DNA of 64,000 bases from Nilaparvata lugens (taxonomy: Eukaryota > Arthropoda > Insecta > Hemiptera > Delphacidae): contig NC_052509.1 in NCBI RefSeq assembly GCF_014356525.2, positions 33,771,584-33,835,583 on the forward strand. Direction: 5' to 3'. The notes beneath the pieces are model-generated. The model was given only the letters and a program-made list of their open reading frames with translations, did no database searches and was not told the DNA's origin. Shown piece after piece: positions 13,021-21,839 of this stretch. The stretch's first letter is position 1. Every line of letters begins with the position of its first letter. The position numbers were made by a program, and so were the translations under genes.

Positions 13021-13034
13021 CTGTGACGTCACAG
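13021..13034. promoter_or_regulatory. Perfect CRE palindrome
   Basis: CTGTGACGTCACAG is a perfect 14-bp palindrome containing the full cAMP-response element TGACGTCA. A half-site-like TACGTCACAG lies 90 bp upstream (near 12928). CREs bind CREB/ATF factors in animals. No adjacent gene is identified, so function is unproven. Confidence 0.4.
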
Positions 13035-13358
13035 AGATCTAAACAGATCTAAAGGATACGTATTCTAAGATCTGAATAGAAATACGCAGAGATACGTTCG
13101 AAGAACTGCATACCGATAAGTGAGCTCACTAGCTGCGTGCATCCATGTTCAACATAATCACGTTCTTGGCGGAGGAAGTGAAGTCAACAGGTGTTGTCCG
13201 CTTTATTATTATTTTAATTTTCAAATTATTGTCGTTTATTATTCTAGATGGATCTGGTACCGTTCACACAATAATATTATAATGAAGTGATCGAGATTCA
13301 TTGAAATGCTTTTTTCAATTGCATTGAAAATAGCAATATTTGTCACTCATTATAGTTA

Positions 13359-13527
13359 GGGCGAGGCCACACGAGCGTTTCTCAGACAAGTCGGCAGGGC
13401 ATGAAGCTCTCCAATTGGCTGATTATCAGCCAATTCCTGAAATCCAACCTAATCAGCCAAACGGAAAGCACCTAGCCCTGCAGACTCGTCTTAAATCGCC
13501 TAAAAAACGCTTCATGTGGCTTGGCCC
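13359..13527. mobile_element. Harbinger-type MITE with TTA target duplication
   Basis: The terminal repeats GGGCGAGGCCACACGAGCG and, at the other end read inverted, GGGCCAAGCCACATGAAGCG are flanked by TTA (13356-13358) and TTA (13528-13530). A 3-bp TTA duplication is the hallmark of the PIF/Harbinger superfamily. The 169-bp length and the absence of coding sequence make it a MITE. An internal palindrome (CCAATTGGCTGAT-ATCAGCCAATT) is also present. Confidence 0.65.
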
Positions 13528-13974
13528 TTATCGGCTGAGGACGGTTTGCACTGTGATCATGAGAAAGAACATACAAATTATTACTAGACAAAAATAGAAA
13601 AATCCTTAAATCCATAGATAAAGAGTGACCAGAAAAACGGAAACTTTTAAAAACGTGATAGGGGAAAAATAATGTTCAATTTCAATTTATTAAATGTTAT
13701 CAATTACAATTAAATGTGAAAGATAAATCAAATTATCTTTGTCCTTAAAAAGATTTTTTTTTATTAAAAAGATAAATCATATTAATGATTTAGAAAGTTT
13801 TTATCTTTTTCAGTTACCGTACTGCCTATAGATGACTTCCTCTTGCACGAATGCGTTATTCAAAACTGTGTTGACTATTCCTCATTGATCGCAGCTACAT
13901 CGATATGCTGGGATATTGTACATTCCATTCTAAATTCTCTGTTTTAATTCTATTCATTCAGAATTTTATCGAAT

Positions 13975-14255
13975 GAACCGTGAGCGATATCCACACTGCA
14001 CGAGAATCTCTCGAATCGGTTGCGTTTCCTAGACCCATAGATCGCCAGATTTGTCCGCCTTCGATTTTCTTTCGGAAGAGCTATCTCAAATGAAAGTATT
14101 CACAATTACTGTGGTTGAATTGTGTAAAACAGATGATTAAAAATGAAATCCACACAACCCTAGTTGGAATGTTGCAGCGATCGATGAGCAATCTCCATCT
14201 CCAACATAAATTTCAATAATGTATTCGTGCAGGAGAAAGCCACCTATAGGAAGAA
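13975..14255 (+). pseudogene. Degenerate DDE transposase C-terminal relic
   Basis: Translation around 14018-14060 gives ...ISRIGCVS*THRSPDL-SAFDFLSEEL, echoing the 'W-GRxGPV-WPxRSPDLTPLDFFLWG' block of mariner/IS630-like transposases common in insect genomes. About 110 nt later, MLQRSMSNLHLQ and CIRAGESHL echo the family's C-terminal lines. Stops and missing residues show that it is dead. Confidence is moderate because the identification rests on short motifs. Confidence 0.45.
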
Positions 14256-14259
14256 GGAA

Positions 14260-14990
14260 GTATTAAAAGAAATTGATAAATTTATCTATTGATCCTTCAT
14301 TTACAAGTTTATAAGCTTCAATTTTCATGAATAGAATAATTTTTTCCCTTCTCACTCTTATTATATTTGTTTTATGAAGTTTCATCTTATTCTAGAATCT
14401 GATACAAAACAGAGAGTATTAAAGTGGAATGATTTTTTCATTTTAAGTGACTCTCTAGTAAATTTCTAGGTCTAACGGTTATTATTTTTTTCAGGTATTT
14501 GAGTTCAATGTTCTACATTCTATATAGTAATAATACTGATATTATTCAGTTTCATGATCACAATAATTATTCCCATTTGCTACAATTAACTGGGTTATAA
14601 TAATCTCTACTTCTTCGAAAAATCAAAAAATGTTTTGTCAATGAAGAAGCAGCAGTATTCTTAACTTGCAACCACACATGTGCTCCACTATTCACTCTTA
14701 TTAATTAATGGTAATTTATTAATAGTGAATATTTATAATTAACAAGCTTACCCGGCGGACTTCGTACTGCCAAAAAGTCAATTTATCTCTTGTCATGCTT
14801 GACTTTATTTGGTGAATCATGAAATTCATCTGTCAATCAATACTTTCATTTACATCTCAATACGGACTTCCTATGTACTTAGTTATGCAGAATTTATTAT
14901 TATGAAAACATATTCTTCTCAATCAATTGGTAGTAATATCTATAAGTAAAGTGTTGAATAAAAAATAGATGGGTTAATCAGTGTTTCAAA
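14260..14990. other. No gene seen; possible Helitron-like end
   Basis: AT-rich. At 14742-14770 AAGCTTACCCGGCGGACTTCG resembles the inverted 3' end of a further Helitron family, but with CAAG where CTAG is expected. No second boundary is clear. Confidence 0.3.
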
Positions 14991-15033
14991 GATAGAAATA
15001 GAAATAGAAATAGAAATAGAAATGAAATTTATT
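14991..15033 (-). terminator. LINE 3' end: AATAAA and (TAGAAA)n tail
   Basis: On the minus strand the element ends with AATAAA (15033-15028), shortly followed by repeated TTTCTA units (15023-14991). A short tandem tail in place of poly(A) is characteristic of CR1/L2-group LINEs and is what their RT recognises. Confidence 0.75.
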
Positions 15034-15515
15034 CAAGTAAGTTACAATACATTCTGGTTCATACACGAATCTACAATAAATTACAGTACAACAGCCAATT
15101 ATGCAACAAATTCCACATATTATGAAAACTTATTAATTACAATGAAGATTGAATGCAACATTAGAATATTGATAATATAGTATTGTAAAATACTACATAA
15201 ATCAGCGGTGTTTCAACAATGAATAAATGATAATTTCAATGAATAAATATACACCCCACTATATATTATATGTGTTGGGGTATAAGTAATTAGTTGTTTC
15301 TTGCGTGTAATAATTACTATTTACAAACTTCATTCACTGATATGGGATTAAAGTTTTTTATAATAAAATTAGTAAAAATGTATAATACAAACAAACAAAA
15401 TTATGGAATTAGTAAATAAATATTAATGTTCTATTAAGGATAATAATAAGAAAGGTTATTTTTAGAAAAATGAAAAACAGTAAAGAGTGGAATGAAGAAT
15501 AAATAGTTTCAATAT

Positions 15516-17939
15516 TTACAATCTAACTAAATTTTCACAATTTTCCACTCCAATATCAACCAACCAGGAAAATAAACTTTTCTTGAACCTGTGTCTATTG
15601 AATTCTTCCCTAATGTAACTTGGTATTGAATTATAAATTTTTGGTCCCAAATATGTGTAGTTTCTTTGCCCAAATGTAGTGTTCATCCTTGGTACTATTG
15701 AATACGTATTTCTCTGCCTTGTTTGATGGTTATGATCTGCCAGTCTTATGTGTTCGTTGTTTCTCCTCATTCGCGTGATGATAGCCTGGATGTAGAGTTG
15801 TCTTACACTCAGTACTTTACTGTCCTTGAAAAGAATGTTCGTGGGGAATTGATTCTCCTTGAAGCCTATTATTTTTAGTATTCGTTTTTGAAGTTTATAG
15901 AGAGGTTCAACATGTGTAAAATTCGTAGCTCCCCAGATAATTATGACGTATCTTAAAATTGATTGCACTAAAGAAAAATAAACAGTTTTTAATGTCTCAT
16001 AGTTGAGGATTTTACGGAGTTGATAGAATTTGTAGAGAAGCTTCCTGATCCGGGTAATTGATAGATTAATGTGCTTGTCCCATTTGAATTTGTTGTCCAC
16101 TATTGTTCCTAAATATTTTATTTCATTGACTTGTTGAATTGAAGGGCAATCACACGGGTTGTTGGTGCTTCCACAGTGATGCAGGATTATTGAAGAATCC
16201 GGTGGTCTCGTCCGTTCTGTCAGAGAAAAGGCTAAAAATTTCGTTTTTGTTGCATTTACTGTAAGCAAATTTTCTCTTAACCATTTATCGACTTTGATCA
16301 ATTCTTCCTGTGCCAGATTAAAAACTTCCTCCCAGGTGTTTCCTTCAAATAGTATACACGTATCATCAGCAAAAGCTATTACTCTTCCTCTTATCTTAAT
16401 TGAACATAGCTCATTTGCATATGCCAAATACAGAATTGGCCCAAGAACTGTTCCTTGGGGAATCCCAAACTTCATCGTTTCCTCTGAACTGAGATGTTCT
16501 TCAACTTTGACTTTTTGACGCCGGTCACAGAGGTATGATCTAAACCATGCTAGAGGAACTCCTCTAATTCCCATGGCTTCTAATTTCTTCAGCAGCAAAC
16601 TGTGATTAACAGTGTCAAAAGCTTTTGCTAGGTCCAGGAACACTGCTGCACATTTTTTGTTATTTTCTAGCTTATCTGTGACAAAATTTGACAATTCTAA
16701 TACCGCATCTTCTGTACTCCTCCCCTCACGAAAACCAAATTGATTCCTAGATAGTAAGTTGTTTTTTTCCATGTAATTCACAAGACGTTTCTTTACCAGT
16801 TTTTCCAAAATCTTAGAAATATTGCTTATAAGTGAAATAGGCCTGTAATTGGTGGCATTTGTTTTGTCGCCTCCTTTATGTAATGGTCTAACACATGTCT
16901 CTTTCATAGCTTTTGGAAAAATTCCTTTTGACAGACTTAAATTAAATATGTGAATTAATGGTTTTACAATTACATTTTTTATCGACTTCAATGTTCTATT
17001 ATTGATTCCATCAAGTCCTGGAGCACTGTCATTTCGCAAACTACTAATAGCTTCAAGAAGCTCATCTTCAGTTACTGGGTGAAAGTAGATGGAGTGTAGA
17101 GTTCTTGTAACAGGTTTATATTGGGATATGATTTGGTCTAGTGGTTTTCTTAAGGAATCTATTATTGTCTCCGCCATTTCTTCACCTACATTTGTGAAAA
17201 AGTTATTCATGTGGTTGAGCACAGTTTCTGGATTTTCCTTTAGATTGAAAATCCTATCATCTATTTTAATAGCATTCAATTTCATTTTTGTTTTTGATTT
17301 AGAGTCAGTAGCATCTTTGATTACTTTCCACATTTTTTTATTATCCTTTCCAGCTTCATACAATTTCTCTCTATAGTATTGGTCCTTTGTTTCATGAATT
17401 AAAGCTGTGAGTGTATTCCTATACCGACGATAGAAGTTGGTTAAGTTAATGTTGTTTGGGTCTTCCTTTCTTCTTTTGTTGAGTAGATTTCTGGTTCTTA
17501 TTGCTGCTACTATACCTCTGGTGATCCATGGTTTGATGGGTTTGTACTTCTTCTGCCGCTGATGCTGCTTGATATTATTTTGTATATGTTGTCTCAGAGT
17601 TGATAAGAAGGTGTCATAAGATGTATCTGGATTATTATCTTCTAAAACATGAATCCACTCCTCATTCAGTAGTTCATTCTTCAAGCTATTAATGTCTATT
17701 TTCTCGTTTATTTCATGTGTTCCAGTTTCATTTGCACTATTTCTCGAAATATGTTGCACTCCTAGAATTGTGGTGAAGTGGTCAGTTATTGTTGATTCAT
17801 AAATGATTGGAAAAAGATTATCTCTGGAGTTGGTAGCAATGTGATCTATGCAAGAAGCAGTTTCTGTTGTAGTTCTGGTTGCTTGCTTAATGCAGAGTCT
17901 GAGCCCATGCTCGCTTAGAAGATCGCAGTAGTCATTCAA
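15516..17939 (-). CDS. LINE ORF2, endonuclease C-terminus and reverse transcriptase
   Basis: A 807-residue open frame. Residues 30-56 hold the last endonuclease motifs (SCIDHIATN, TITDHF). The RT domain follows with NYRPISL (364-370), FLDLAKAFDTV (434-444), GIPQGTVLGP (492-501) and the catalytic AFADDT (522-527). The C-terminus ends with YLGPKIYNSIP and a basic segment, as in CR1/L2-like elements. I see no RNase H domain. It would copy element RNA at a nicked target site. The frame has no ATG at its start (the listed start is TTG) because it is the continuation of the endonuclease ORF across a frameshift. From there to the stop it is uninterrupted, which argues for a young insertion. Confidence 0.92.
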   Translation of the reverse strand: MNDYCDLLSEHGLRLCIKQATRTTTETASCIDHIATNSRDNLFPIIYESTITDHFTTILGVQHISRNSANETGTHEINEKIDINSLKNELLNEEWIHVLEDNNPDTSYDTFLSTLRQHIQNNIKQHQRQKKYKPIKPWITRGIVAAIRTRNLLNKRRKEDPNNINLTNFYRRYRNTLTALIHETKDQYYREKLYEAGKDNKKMWKVIKDATDSKSKTKMKLNAIKIDDRIFNLKENPETVLNHMNNFFTNVGEEMAETIIDSLRKPLDQIISQYKPVTRTLHSIYFHPVTEDELLEAISSLRNDSAPGLDGINNRTLKSIKNVIVKPLIHIFNLSLSKGIFPKAMKETCVRPLHKGGDKTNATNYRPISLISNISKILEKLVKKRLVNYMEKNNLLSRNQFGFREGRSTEDAVLELSNFVTDKLENNKKCAAVFLDLAKAFDTVNHSLLLKKLEAMGIRGVPLAWFRSYLCDRRQKVKVEEHLSSEETMKFGIPQGTVLGPILYLAYANELCSIKIRGRVIAFADDTCILFEGNTWEEVFNLAQEELIKVDKWLRENLLTVNATKTKFLAFSLTERTRPPDSSIILHHCGSTNNPCDCPSIQQVNEIKYLGTIVDNKFKWDKHINLSITRIRKLLYKFYQLRKILNYETLKTVYFSLVQSILRYVIIIWGATNFTHVEPLYKLQKRILKIIGFKENQFPTNILFKDSKVLSVRQLYIQAIITRMRRNNEHIRLADHNHQTRQRNTYSIVPRMNTTFGQRNYTYLGPKIYNSIPSYIREEFNRHRFKKSLFSWLVDIGVENCENLVRL

Positions 17940-18511
17940 TTGATGATGTGGACGATTTGAAGGGTGTTAATATTCATGTCTCCGGCACATATGACTTGTT
18001 GCCCTCTTAATTCATTCAGGATCGATTCTAAGTCACTCAGGAAATCTGTAATATCATTGAAGGACGGTGATCTGTATATTGCAAGGATGTTCCACTTTTT
18101 GTCTGCTGCATCCAACCGAATATGTAGGACATTTGCCTGGTTAATATGTAGCTCAACACATTGTACATTTATACTATCTTTAACATAAACAACTACACCA
18201 TCATTTTGTAATGGGTTGTTTATGGTGGAAAATACATCATATCCTCGAATGGACTGGAGTACAAATTCAGTCCTAATCCAGCATTCGGTTAGAATAATAA
18301 CATCAAAAGAAAAATTAATGTCGCACAATTGAATCATCAGCTCATCAAAATTTCTTCTGATACTCCTTATATTGAGACAGAAGATGCTCAAATCACAAGA
18401 ACTCAATGCTGCACAAAGTTGTTGACTGTTGTTGATCACTTCATCGTTTATTTCTTCAAAATAATCAAGATCCTCGAAGCTGAGCAAATTTGATAAGTTG
18501 TTGTTACTCAT
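17936..18511 (-). CDS. LINE ORF2, AP endonuclease part (frame-broken)
   Basis: The ATG at 18511 lies in ATGAGTAA, whose TAA ends the helicase ORF. The 191 residues carry AP-endonuclease motifs: LNIRS (46-50), the catalytic TECW (75-78), GVVVYVKD (105-112), YRSPS (146-150) and GDMNIN (177-182). This domain nicks target DNA to prime reverse transcription. The frame stops at 17936. The remaining endonuclease motifs (IDHIATN and TDHF) continue in the -1 frame in the next entry, so one base has been lost or gained between about 17971 and 17936. No slippery heptamer is present there, so this is probably an inactivating mutation. Confidence 0.88.
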   Translation of the reverse strand: MSNNNLSNLLSFEDLDYFEEINDEVINNSQQLCAALSSCDLSIFCLNIRSIRRNFDELMIQLCDINFSFDVIILTECWIRTEFVLQSIRGYDVFSTINNPLQNDGVVVYVKDSINVQCVELHINQANVLHIRLDAADKKWNILAIYRSPSFNDITDFLSDLESILNELRGQQVICAGDMNINTLQIVHIIN

Positions 18512-20438
18512 TATTTAAACTCTCATTAATCCCTTCCATGTTTCTTTCATTCCAGCTTAAGAGAAACTCTTCACTAACATCCTTTAGTTTTCGAATTAGG
18601 GTCAGCACTAAATCTTCTTGCCCTGTTGTGATATATCTGAAGGTTTGTGTGTGTCTGCTCATTGCTACTATTACATGTTGTGTGCTGTTATATATTCCAA
18701 GTTGTTTTTTATTGTTCCTTATCAGAACTACATTCTTGTGAGTTAAGCCCTGTGCTTCATGAATTGTATGGACTTTAATTGAAGGGTGAAGTTTTGATTG
18801 CAGCTCTTCTAGCACTGTTTTCTTCTCGAGCTGAGTGAATGTAAGAATCAGAGTGTTAGGTTCAAGTGGTCCAAGTTCTCCATTTGTTATTGGAGGTCTG
18901 ACGGATAACAGGACCTCATTTTTCGTACCAATGTCCTGGTAGTAGCTGGAAAGGATGTAGCAGACGTCTATTGGACACCTTCTAGTTACTGTTTGATGGA
19001 TTCTCTTCTCACAGAGAGATGAAATGTGTGACCATTCAGCTGTTAATTTACTTCTCTCTATGTAAGGTATTTGGTTTGAATCTCCTAGCAGAATAATCTC
19101 AGAAGCACCAGCGAGAGATGAGACAAATCCCACGAAACCTGCATGCATTAATACTGCTTCATCTATGAAAACACGTTTGTACTGCTTTTTTGATCCGTTT
19201 ATTATAAAAGATGAAACTGTTCTATAATCCTGTTTAATTATTCTTTCATATTTATTTTTGTGAATTCTATTCACCTCTTGCCTAATTTCATTTATTCCAG
19301 CTCTTGTCTGACACAAAATGAGATCTTTACCTGGTGTATGTTGCTGAAGGATAAAGTGAGTTTTACCACACCCTGGAACTCCATCCATCCAAGTTATTTT
19401 TGGCATCTTACAATTTGTGATGTCAACTTTTAGAATATTCTTCAGTAGCTCAGCATTCAGCATGATTTGGGTGTCTCTACTGACTAGAATATACTTTTCC
19501 TTAGTTAAGAATGACTTTGTTGTTTCATTGTAGGGTACGTATTTTCCTTCATTTTCAAAACAGAAGCCCATTCGATATGTAGTGGATGTCGGCCACAGGA
19601 AAGTCTTAAGTCGATTGTCGTAGATGTTCATCTCGTTTCGCCTTATCTCTTGAATACATGCTGCTGAAGAAGAGATATTACTATTCAGTGATGATAGTAC
19701 TCCCCTATATAAATCCGCATTCAGAACATCATACTGTTGAATAAAGTTCCTGAGTTCTATCATACTGTTCAAATAAGCATAAAGAATAGAATCATACGGT
19801 AGGTATCCTTTTGGACAATCTTCAGAGCCATCGTTTTCATGTGGTATATCCAAGAACTTTAGATTGTTTATTCCTCTGTAATAGAATACATAATTCAGGT
19901 TTTTAGTTTTAATTACTAAACTTAAAATGTCCAAGCATGTAAACTCGGAGTCAATATCAAAAGAATCTATTCCAATCGTAATGTTGTATTTATTTATCGA
20001 TGCATATTCGTCTATTACCAGTAAGAGGTCACGGATACCTAATTGAGCCTCATTGTTATTATTTTGCGCTAATATCAATGTCAATGAATTTTTAACAAGA
20101 TGAAAACGAATTGAGCTATTATTTACGTTCCGTAAATAAACAGTAGGTAAGCTATTGTATTCATCTTGACTCAGCGTTTTCTTCTTGATTGAATGTGCAA
20201 CGCCTTCTGAAATACGTAAACTATTTTTATTCCAGCGAGCTAATGATAAATTAAAATCTGTATATTGACCAAAGCTGAAAATCAAAGACGTCCTACTTTT
20301 CGCTGACTGTTTTATTAATTCTGTTTTTTTAATAGATGATAGGAAATCTTGAATATCTATTTTTATATTTGATGCTGTGAATTTATTTGATGATTTTGAG
20401 CTGGAAATTCTATTTTTAATCTTTTTAAGCACTTCCAT
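18504..20438 (-). CDS. Viral-type superfamily 1 helicase ORF inside a LINE
   Basis: The first ATG is at 20438; a TTG 15 nt upstream would extend the frame. The ORF has about 645 residues. Counting from that TTG, all SF1 motifs are present in order: Walker A GVPGCGKT (358-365), motif II FIDEA (429-433), motif III LLGDSNQIPY (455-464), TRRCP (490-494), LTFT (537-540), motif V VHTIHEAQGLT (561-571) and motif VI VAMSRH (596-601). This set, especially GDxxQIP and T-HEAQG, is that of alphavirus-like RNA virus helicases rather than Pif1 or Upf1. The first 350 residues have no domain I recognise. The ORF is intact and sits between gag and endonuclease, overlapping the latter by 8 nt. It presumably unwinds RNA or RNA-DNA during replication of the element. 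That role is inference. Confidence 0.9.
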   Translation of the reverse strand: MEVLKKIKNRISSSKSSNKFTASNIKIDIQDFLSSIKKTELIKQSAKSRTSLIFSFGQYTDFNLSLARWNKNSLRISEGVAHSIKKKTLSQDEYNSLPTVYLRNVNNSSIRFHLVKNSLTLILAQNNNNEAQLGIRDLLLVIDEYASINKYNITIGIDSFDIDSEFTCLDILSLVIKTKNLNYVFYYRGINNLKFLDIPHENDGSEDCPKGYLPYDSILYAYLNSMIELRNFIQQYDVLNADLYRGVLSSLNSNISSSAACIQEIRRNEMNIYDNRLKTFLWPTSTTYRMGFCFENEGKYVPYNETTKSFLTKEKYILVSRDTQIMLNAELLKNILKVDITNCKMPKITWMDGVPGCGKTHFILQQHTPGKDLILCQTRAGINEIRQEVNRIHKNKYERIIKQDYRTVSSFIINGSKKQYKRVFIDEAVLMHAGFVGFVSSLAGASEIILLGDSNQIPYIERSKLTAEWSHISSLCEKRIHQTVTRRCPIDVCYILSSYYQDIGTKNEVLLSVRPPITNGELGPLEPNTLILTFTQLEKKTVLEELQSKLHPSIKVHTIHEAQGLTHKNVVLIRNNKKQLGIYNSTQHVIVAMSRHTQTFRYITTGQEDLVLTLIRKLKDVSEEFLLSWNERNMEGINESLNNE

Positions 20439-21120
20439 AATTTGTTCGATCAATTGATTGTTGCAATGCTTTCACATAGCTGGGACACTTTAGATAGTTT
20501 ACTTTGTGGTCTGAGGGTTTATCAGCTCTTTTGCAGTTAAAACATACTGGAGGTTTATCGATTGAAGGGCAGGTTTTGATGTTGTGTCCTGTGATGGAGC
20601 AATGACCACAGATATCTTCTTCCTTTTTACAATGTTTTGTGATGTGCCCATAGACTTGACATTTATAGCACCTTTGCACTGCATGGTAATCATTAACTCT
20701 ACATGATGTCATATCTATAAATATTTTTTTCTTATTAATTATTGCTTTCCTAATTTCGGGTTCACATTCTACTACCCAATGCACGGAATCCTTGTTTTTC
20801 GGCCCTAATTTGAATGATGGCTTGCAACCTTCTTCAAATTTTTGTTTTTCTATTCCTGAATTGACAAAATTTTTGTTATATATTTCTTCAGTTACCTCTT
20901 TGTTAGTGAGATCAGATGGAACATCATAAACAATTATCCTGGGTTTTTTATTTTGGGGCTCAGTTATCTTGATTTGATCATTATTTACAGCTTTATTCTT
21001 CAATAATTTCTTTTTGTCCTCTAGAGAATCCAGAACAATGAGTAAACCTCCTCCTCTAACGGGTACTGTCTTTTTTATTTTAATGTTATCCTTTCTCGCG
21101 ATGTTGGTTTCCAGTGTTCC
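20425..21120 (-). CDS. LINE ORF1, C-terminal part with three zinc knuckles
   Basis: This frame is open from 21120, directly after the A_AAA_AAG heptamer, to the TAA at 20425 (231 codons). It has no good ATG of its own near its start and is best read as the continuation of ORF1. An RRM-like segment (PRIIVYDVP...) comes first. Next are two exact CX2CX4HX4C knuckles, CYKCQVYGHITKHC and CGHCSITGHNIKTC, then a third, variant C-X2-C-X8-H-X6-C knuckle. This tail is typical of jockey/CR1-type ORF1 proteins and binds nucleic acid. The last 14 nt (20425-20438) overlap the ATG of the helicase ORF in another frame, which suggests coupled translation. Confidence 0.82.
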   Translation of the reverse strand, partial: GTLETNIARKDNIKIKKTVPVRGGGLLIVLDSLEDKKKLLKNKAVNNDQIKITEPQNKKPRIIVYDVPSDLTNKEVTEEIYNKNFVNSGIEKQKFEEGCKPSFKLGPKNKDSVHWVVECEPEIRKAIINKKKIFIDMTSCRVNDYHAVQRCYKCQVYGHITKHCKKEEDICGHCSITGHNIKTCPSIDKPPVCFNCKRADKPSDHKVNYLKCPSYVKALQQSIDRTNYGSA

Positions 21121-21689
21121 TTTTTTTCACTGTCTTGTTTCCCATTACCGGTGGAATTTGAGGGTTTAATTAAGACTACCTGTTCTTTTGGAAGGATTTT
21201 CCTGACTTGATTATTGGACTGGGGATCGCTTGAAGTAGCTTTTTTCGGTAGTTGTATCATGTCTGCGTAAGTAATAGGCCTGTCTTTATTTTTAATTTCC
21301 TGAACAGATTTGCTTATGTCCTGTAATGAGTCATGAATTTTCGGATGCCCTAAAGAATCACTTATTTGGCTAATAGTAACTGCTCTCGTTTCTACTTTCA
21401 CGATTACCAATGCTAATTTTTGAACTAATTCTAAGAAATTATCATATTCGGCTCTGGAAACCTTGTTTTTTTTAAATTCTGACGAAGCCCATTCCTTGAA
21501 TTCCGAAGAGATACTCTTCATGTTCATTATGTCTGTGTTGAATTCACTCAGCAATAATTGTTCAACAGTTTCCATTTTACCTGGTTGTTCTCGTACTTTG
21601 AGTCCTTGGTTCCCTGGAAAGTTATCCTCTTCTTCCTCCTCCTCGAATTGCGGGATCAGTCCATCCGGTGGTTTGGTTGGTGACCTCAT
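21075..21689 (-). CDS. LINE ORF1, N-terminal part (gag-like)
   Basis: The ATG at 21689 opens a 204-residue frame beginning MRSPTKPPDG with an acidic run (EEEEEED) at about residues 17-22, then a helical, possibly coiled-coil segment (about 35-140). In LINEs the ORF1 product binds element RNA in the ribonucleoprotein. This frame stops at 21075, but the true product probably leaves it earlier: at 21126-21120 the codons GAA AAA AAG contain A_AAA_AAG, and a one-base step back joins it to the zinc-knuckle part, whose frame is open from the heptamer onward. Either programmed -1 frameshifting or a one-base change in the A7 run explains the break. After the heptamer the zero frame gives an unconvincing 15-residue tail. 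Confidence 0.7.
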   Translation of the reverse strand: MRSPTKPPDGLIPQFEEEEEEDNFPGNQGLKVREQPGKMETVEQLLLSEFNTDIMNMKSISSEFKEWASSEFKKNKVSRAEYDNFLELVQKLALVIVKVETRAVTISQISDSLGHPKIHDSLQDISKSVQEIKNKDRPITYADMIQLPKKATSSDPQSNNQVRKILPKEQVVLIKPSNSTGNGKQDSEKKEHWKPTSRERITLK

Positions 21690-21839
21690 CTATCCGACGA
21701 CGATGACGTATGAAGATAGCTGCTGTATGGTTATGTTCCAGTGACCCACTTATTGATGAACGATGATTGTTTTGAAAACTATCACTACGGTGAAACTAAA
21801 CTACTAAGATGTTTACTCTACGAGCGCTACTGTAAGACT

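Larger units (their letters stand above)
14991..21744 (-). mobile_element. Near full-length non-LTR retrotransposon carrying an SF1 helicase
   Basis: On the minus strand, in order: a 5' UTR of unknown length, ORF1 (gag-like), a helicase ORF, ORF2 (endonuclease plus RT), a 3' UTR of about 0.5 kb (15024-15515), AATAAA at 15033-15028, and a terminal (TAGAAA)n tail at 14991-15023. The microsatellite tail and RT motif style point to the CR1/L2-like group of LINEs. It is about 6.7 kb long. Two frame changes interrupt the coding parts: one inside ORF1 at a slippery A-run, and one in ORF2 between endonuclease and RT. The rest is open, so insertion was fairly recent. The 5' boundary given is approximate because no target duplication was resolved. 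Confidence 0.88.

Noticed and set aside
16294..17376. Plus-strand ORFs across the RT region
   Set aside because: Antisense shadows of the RT frame.
18504..20438. Integrated RNA virus (free-standing endogenous viral element)
   Set aside because: The helicase is intact, in the element's orientation and linked by short overlaps to LINE ORFs on both sides. No viral capsid, polymerase or methyltransferase is present.
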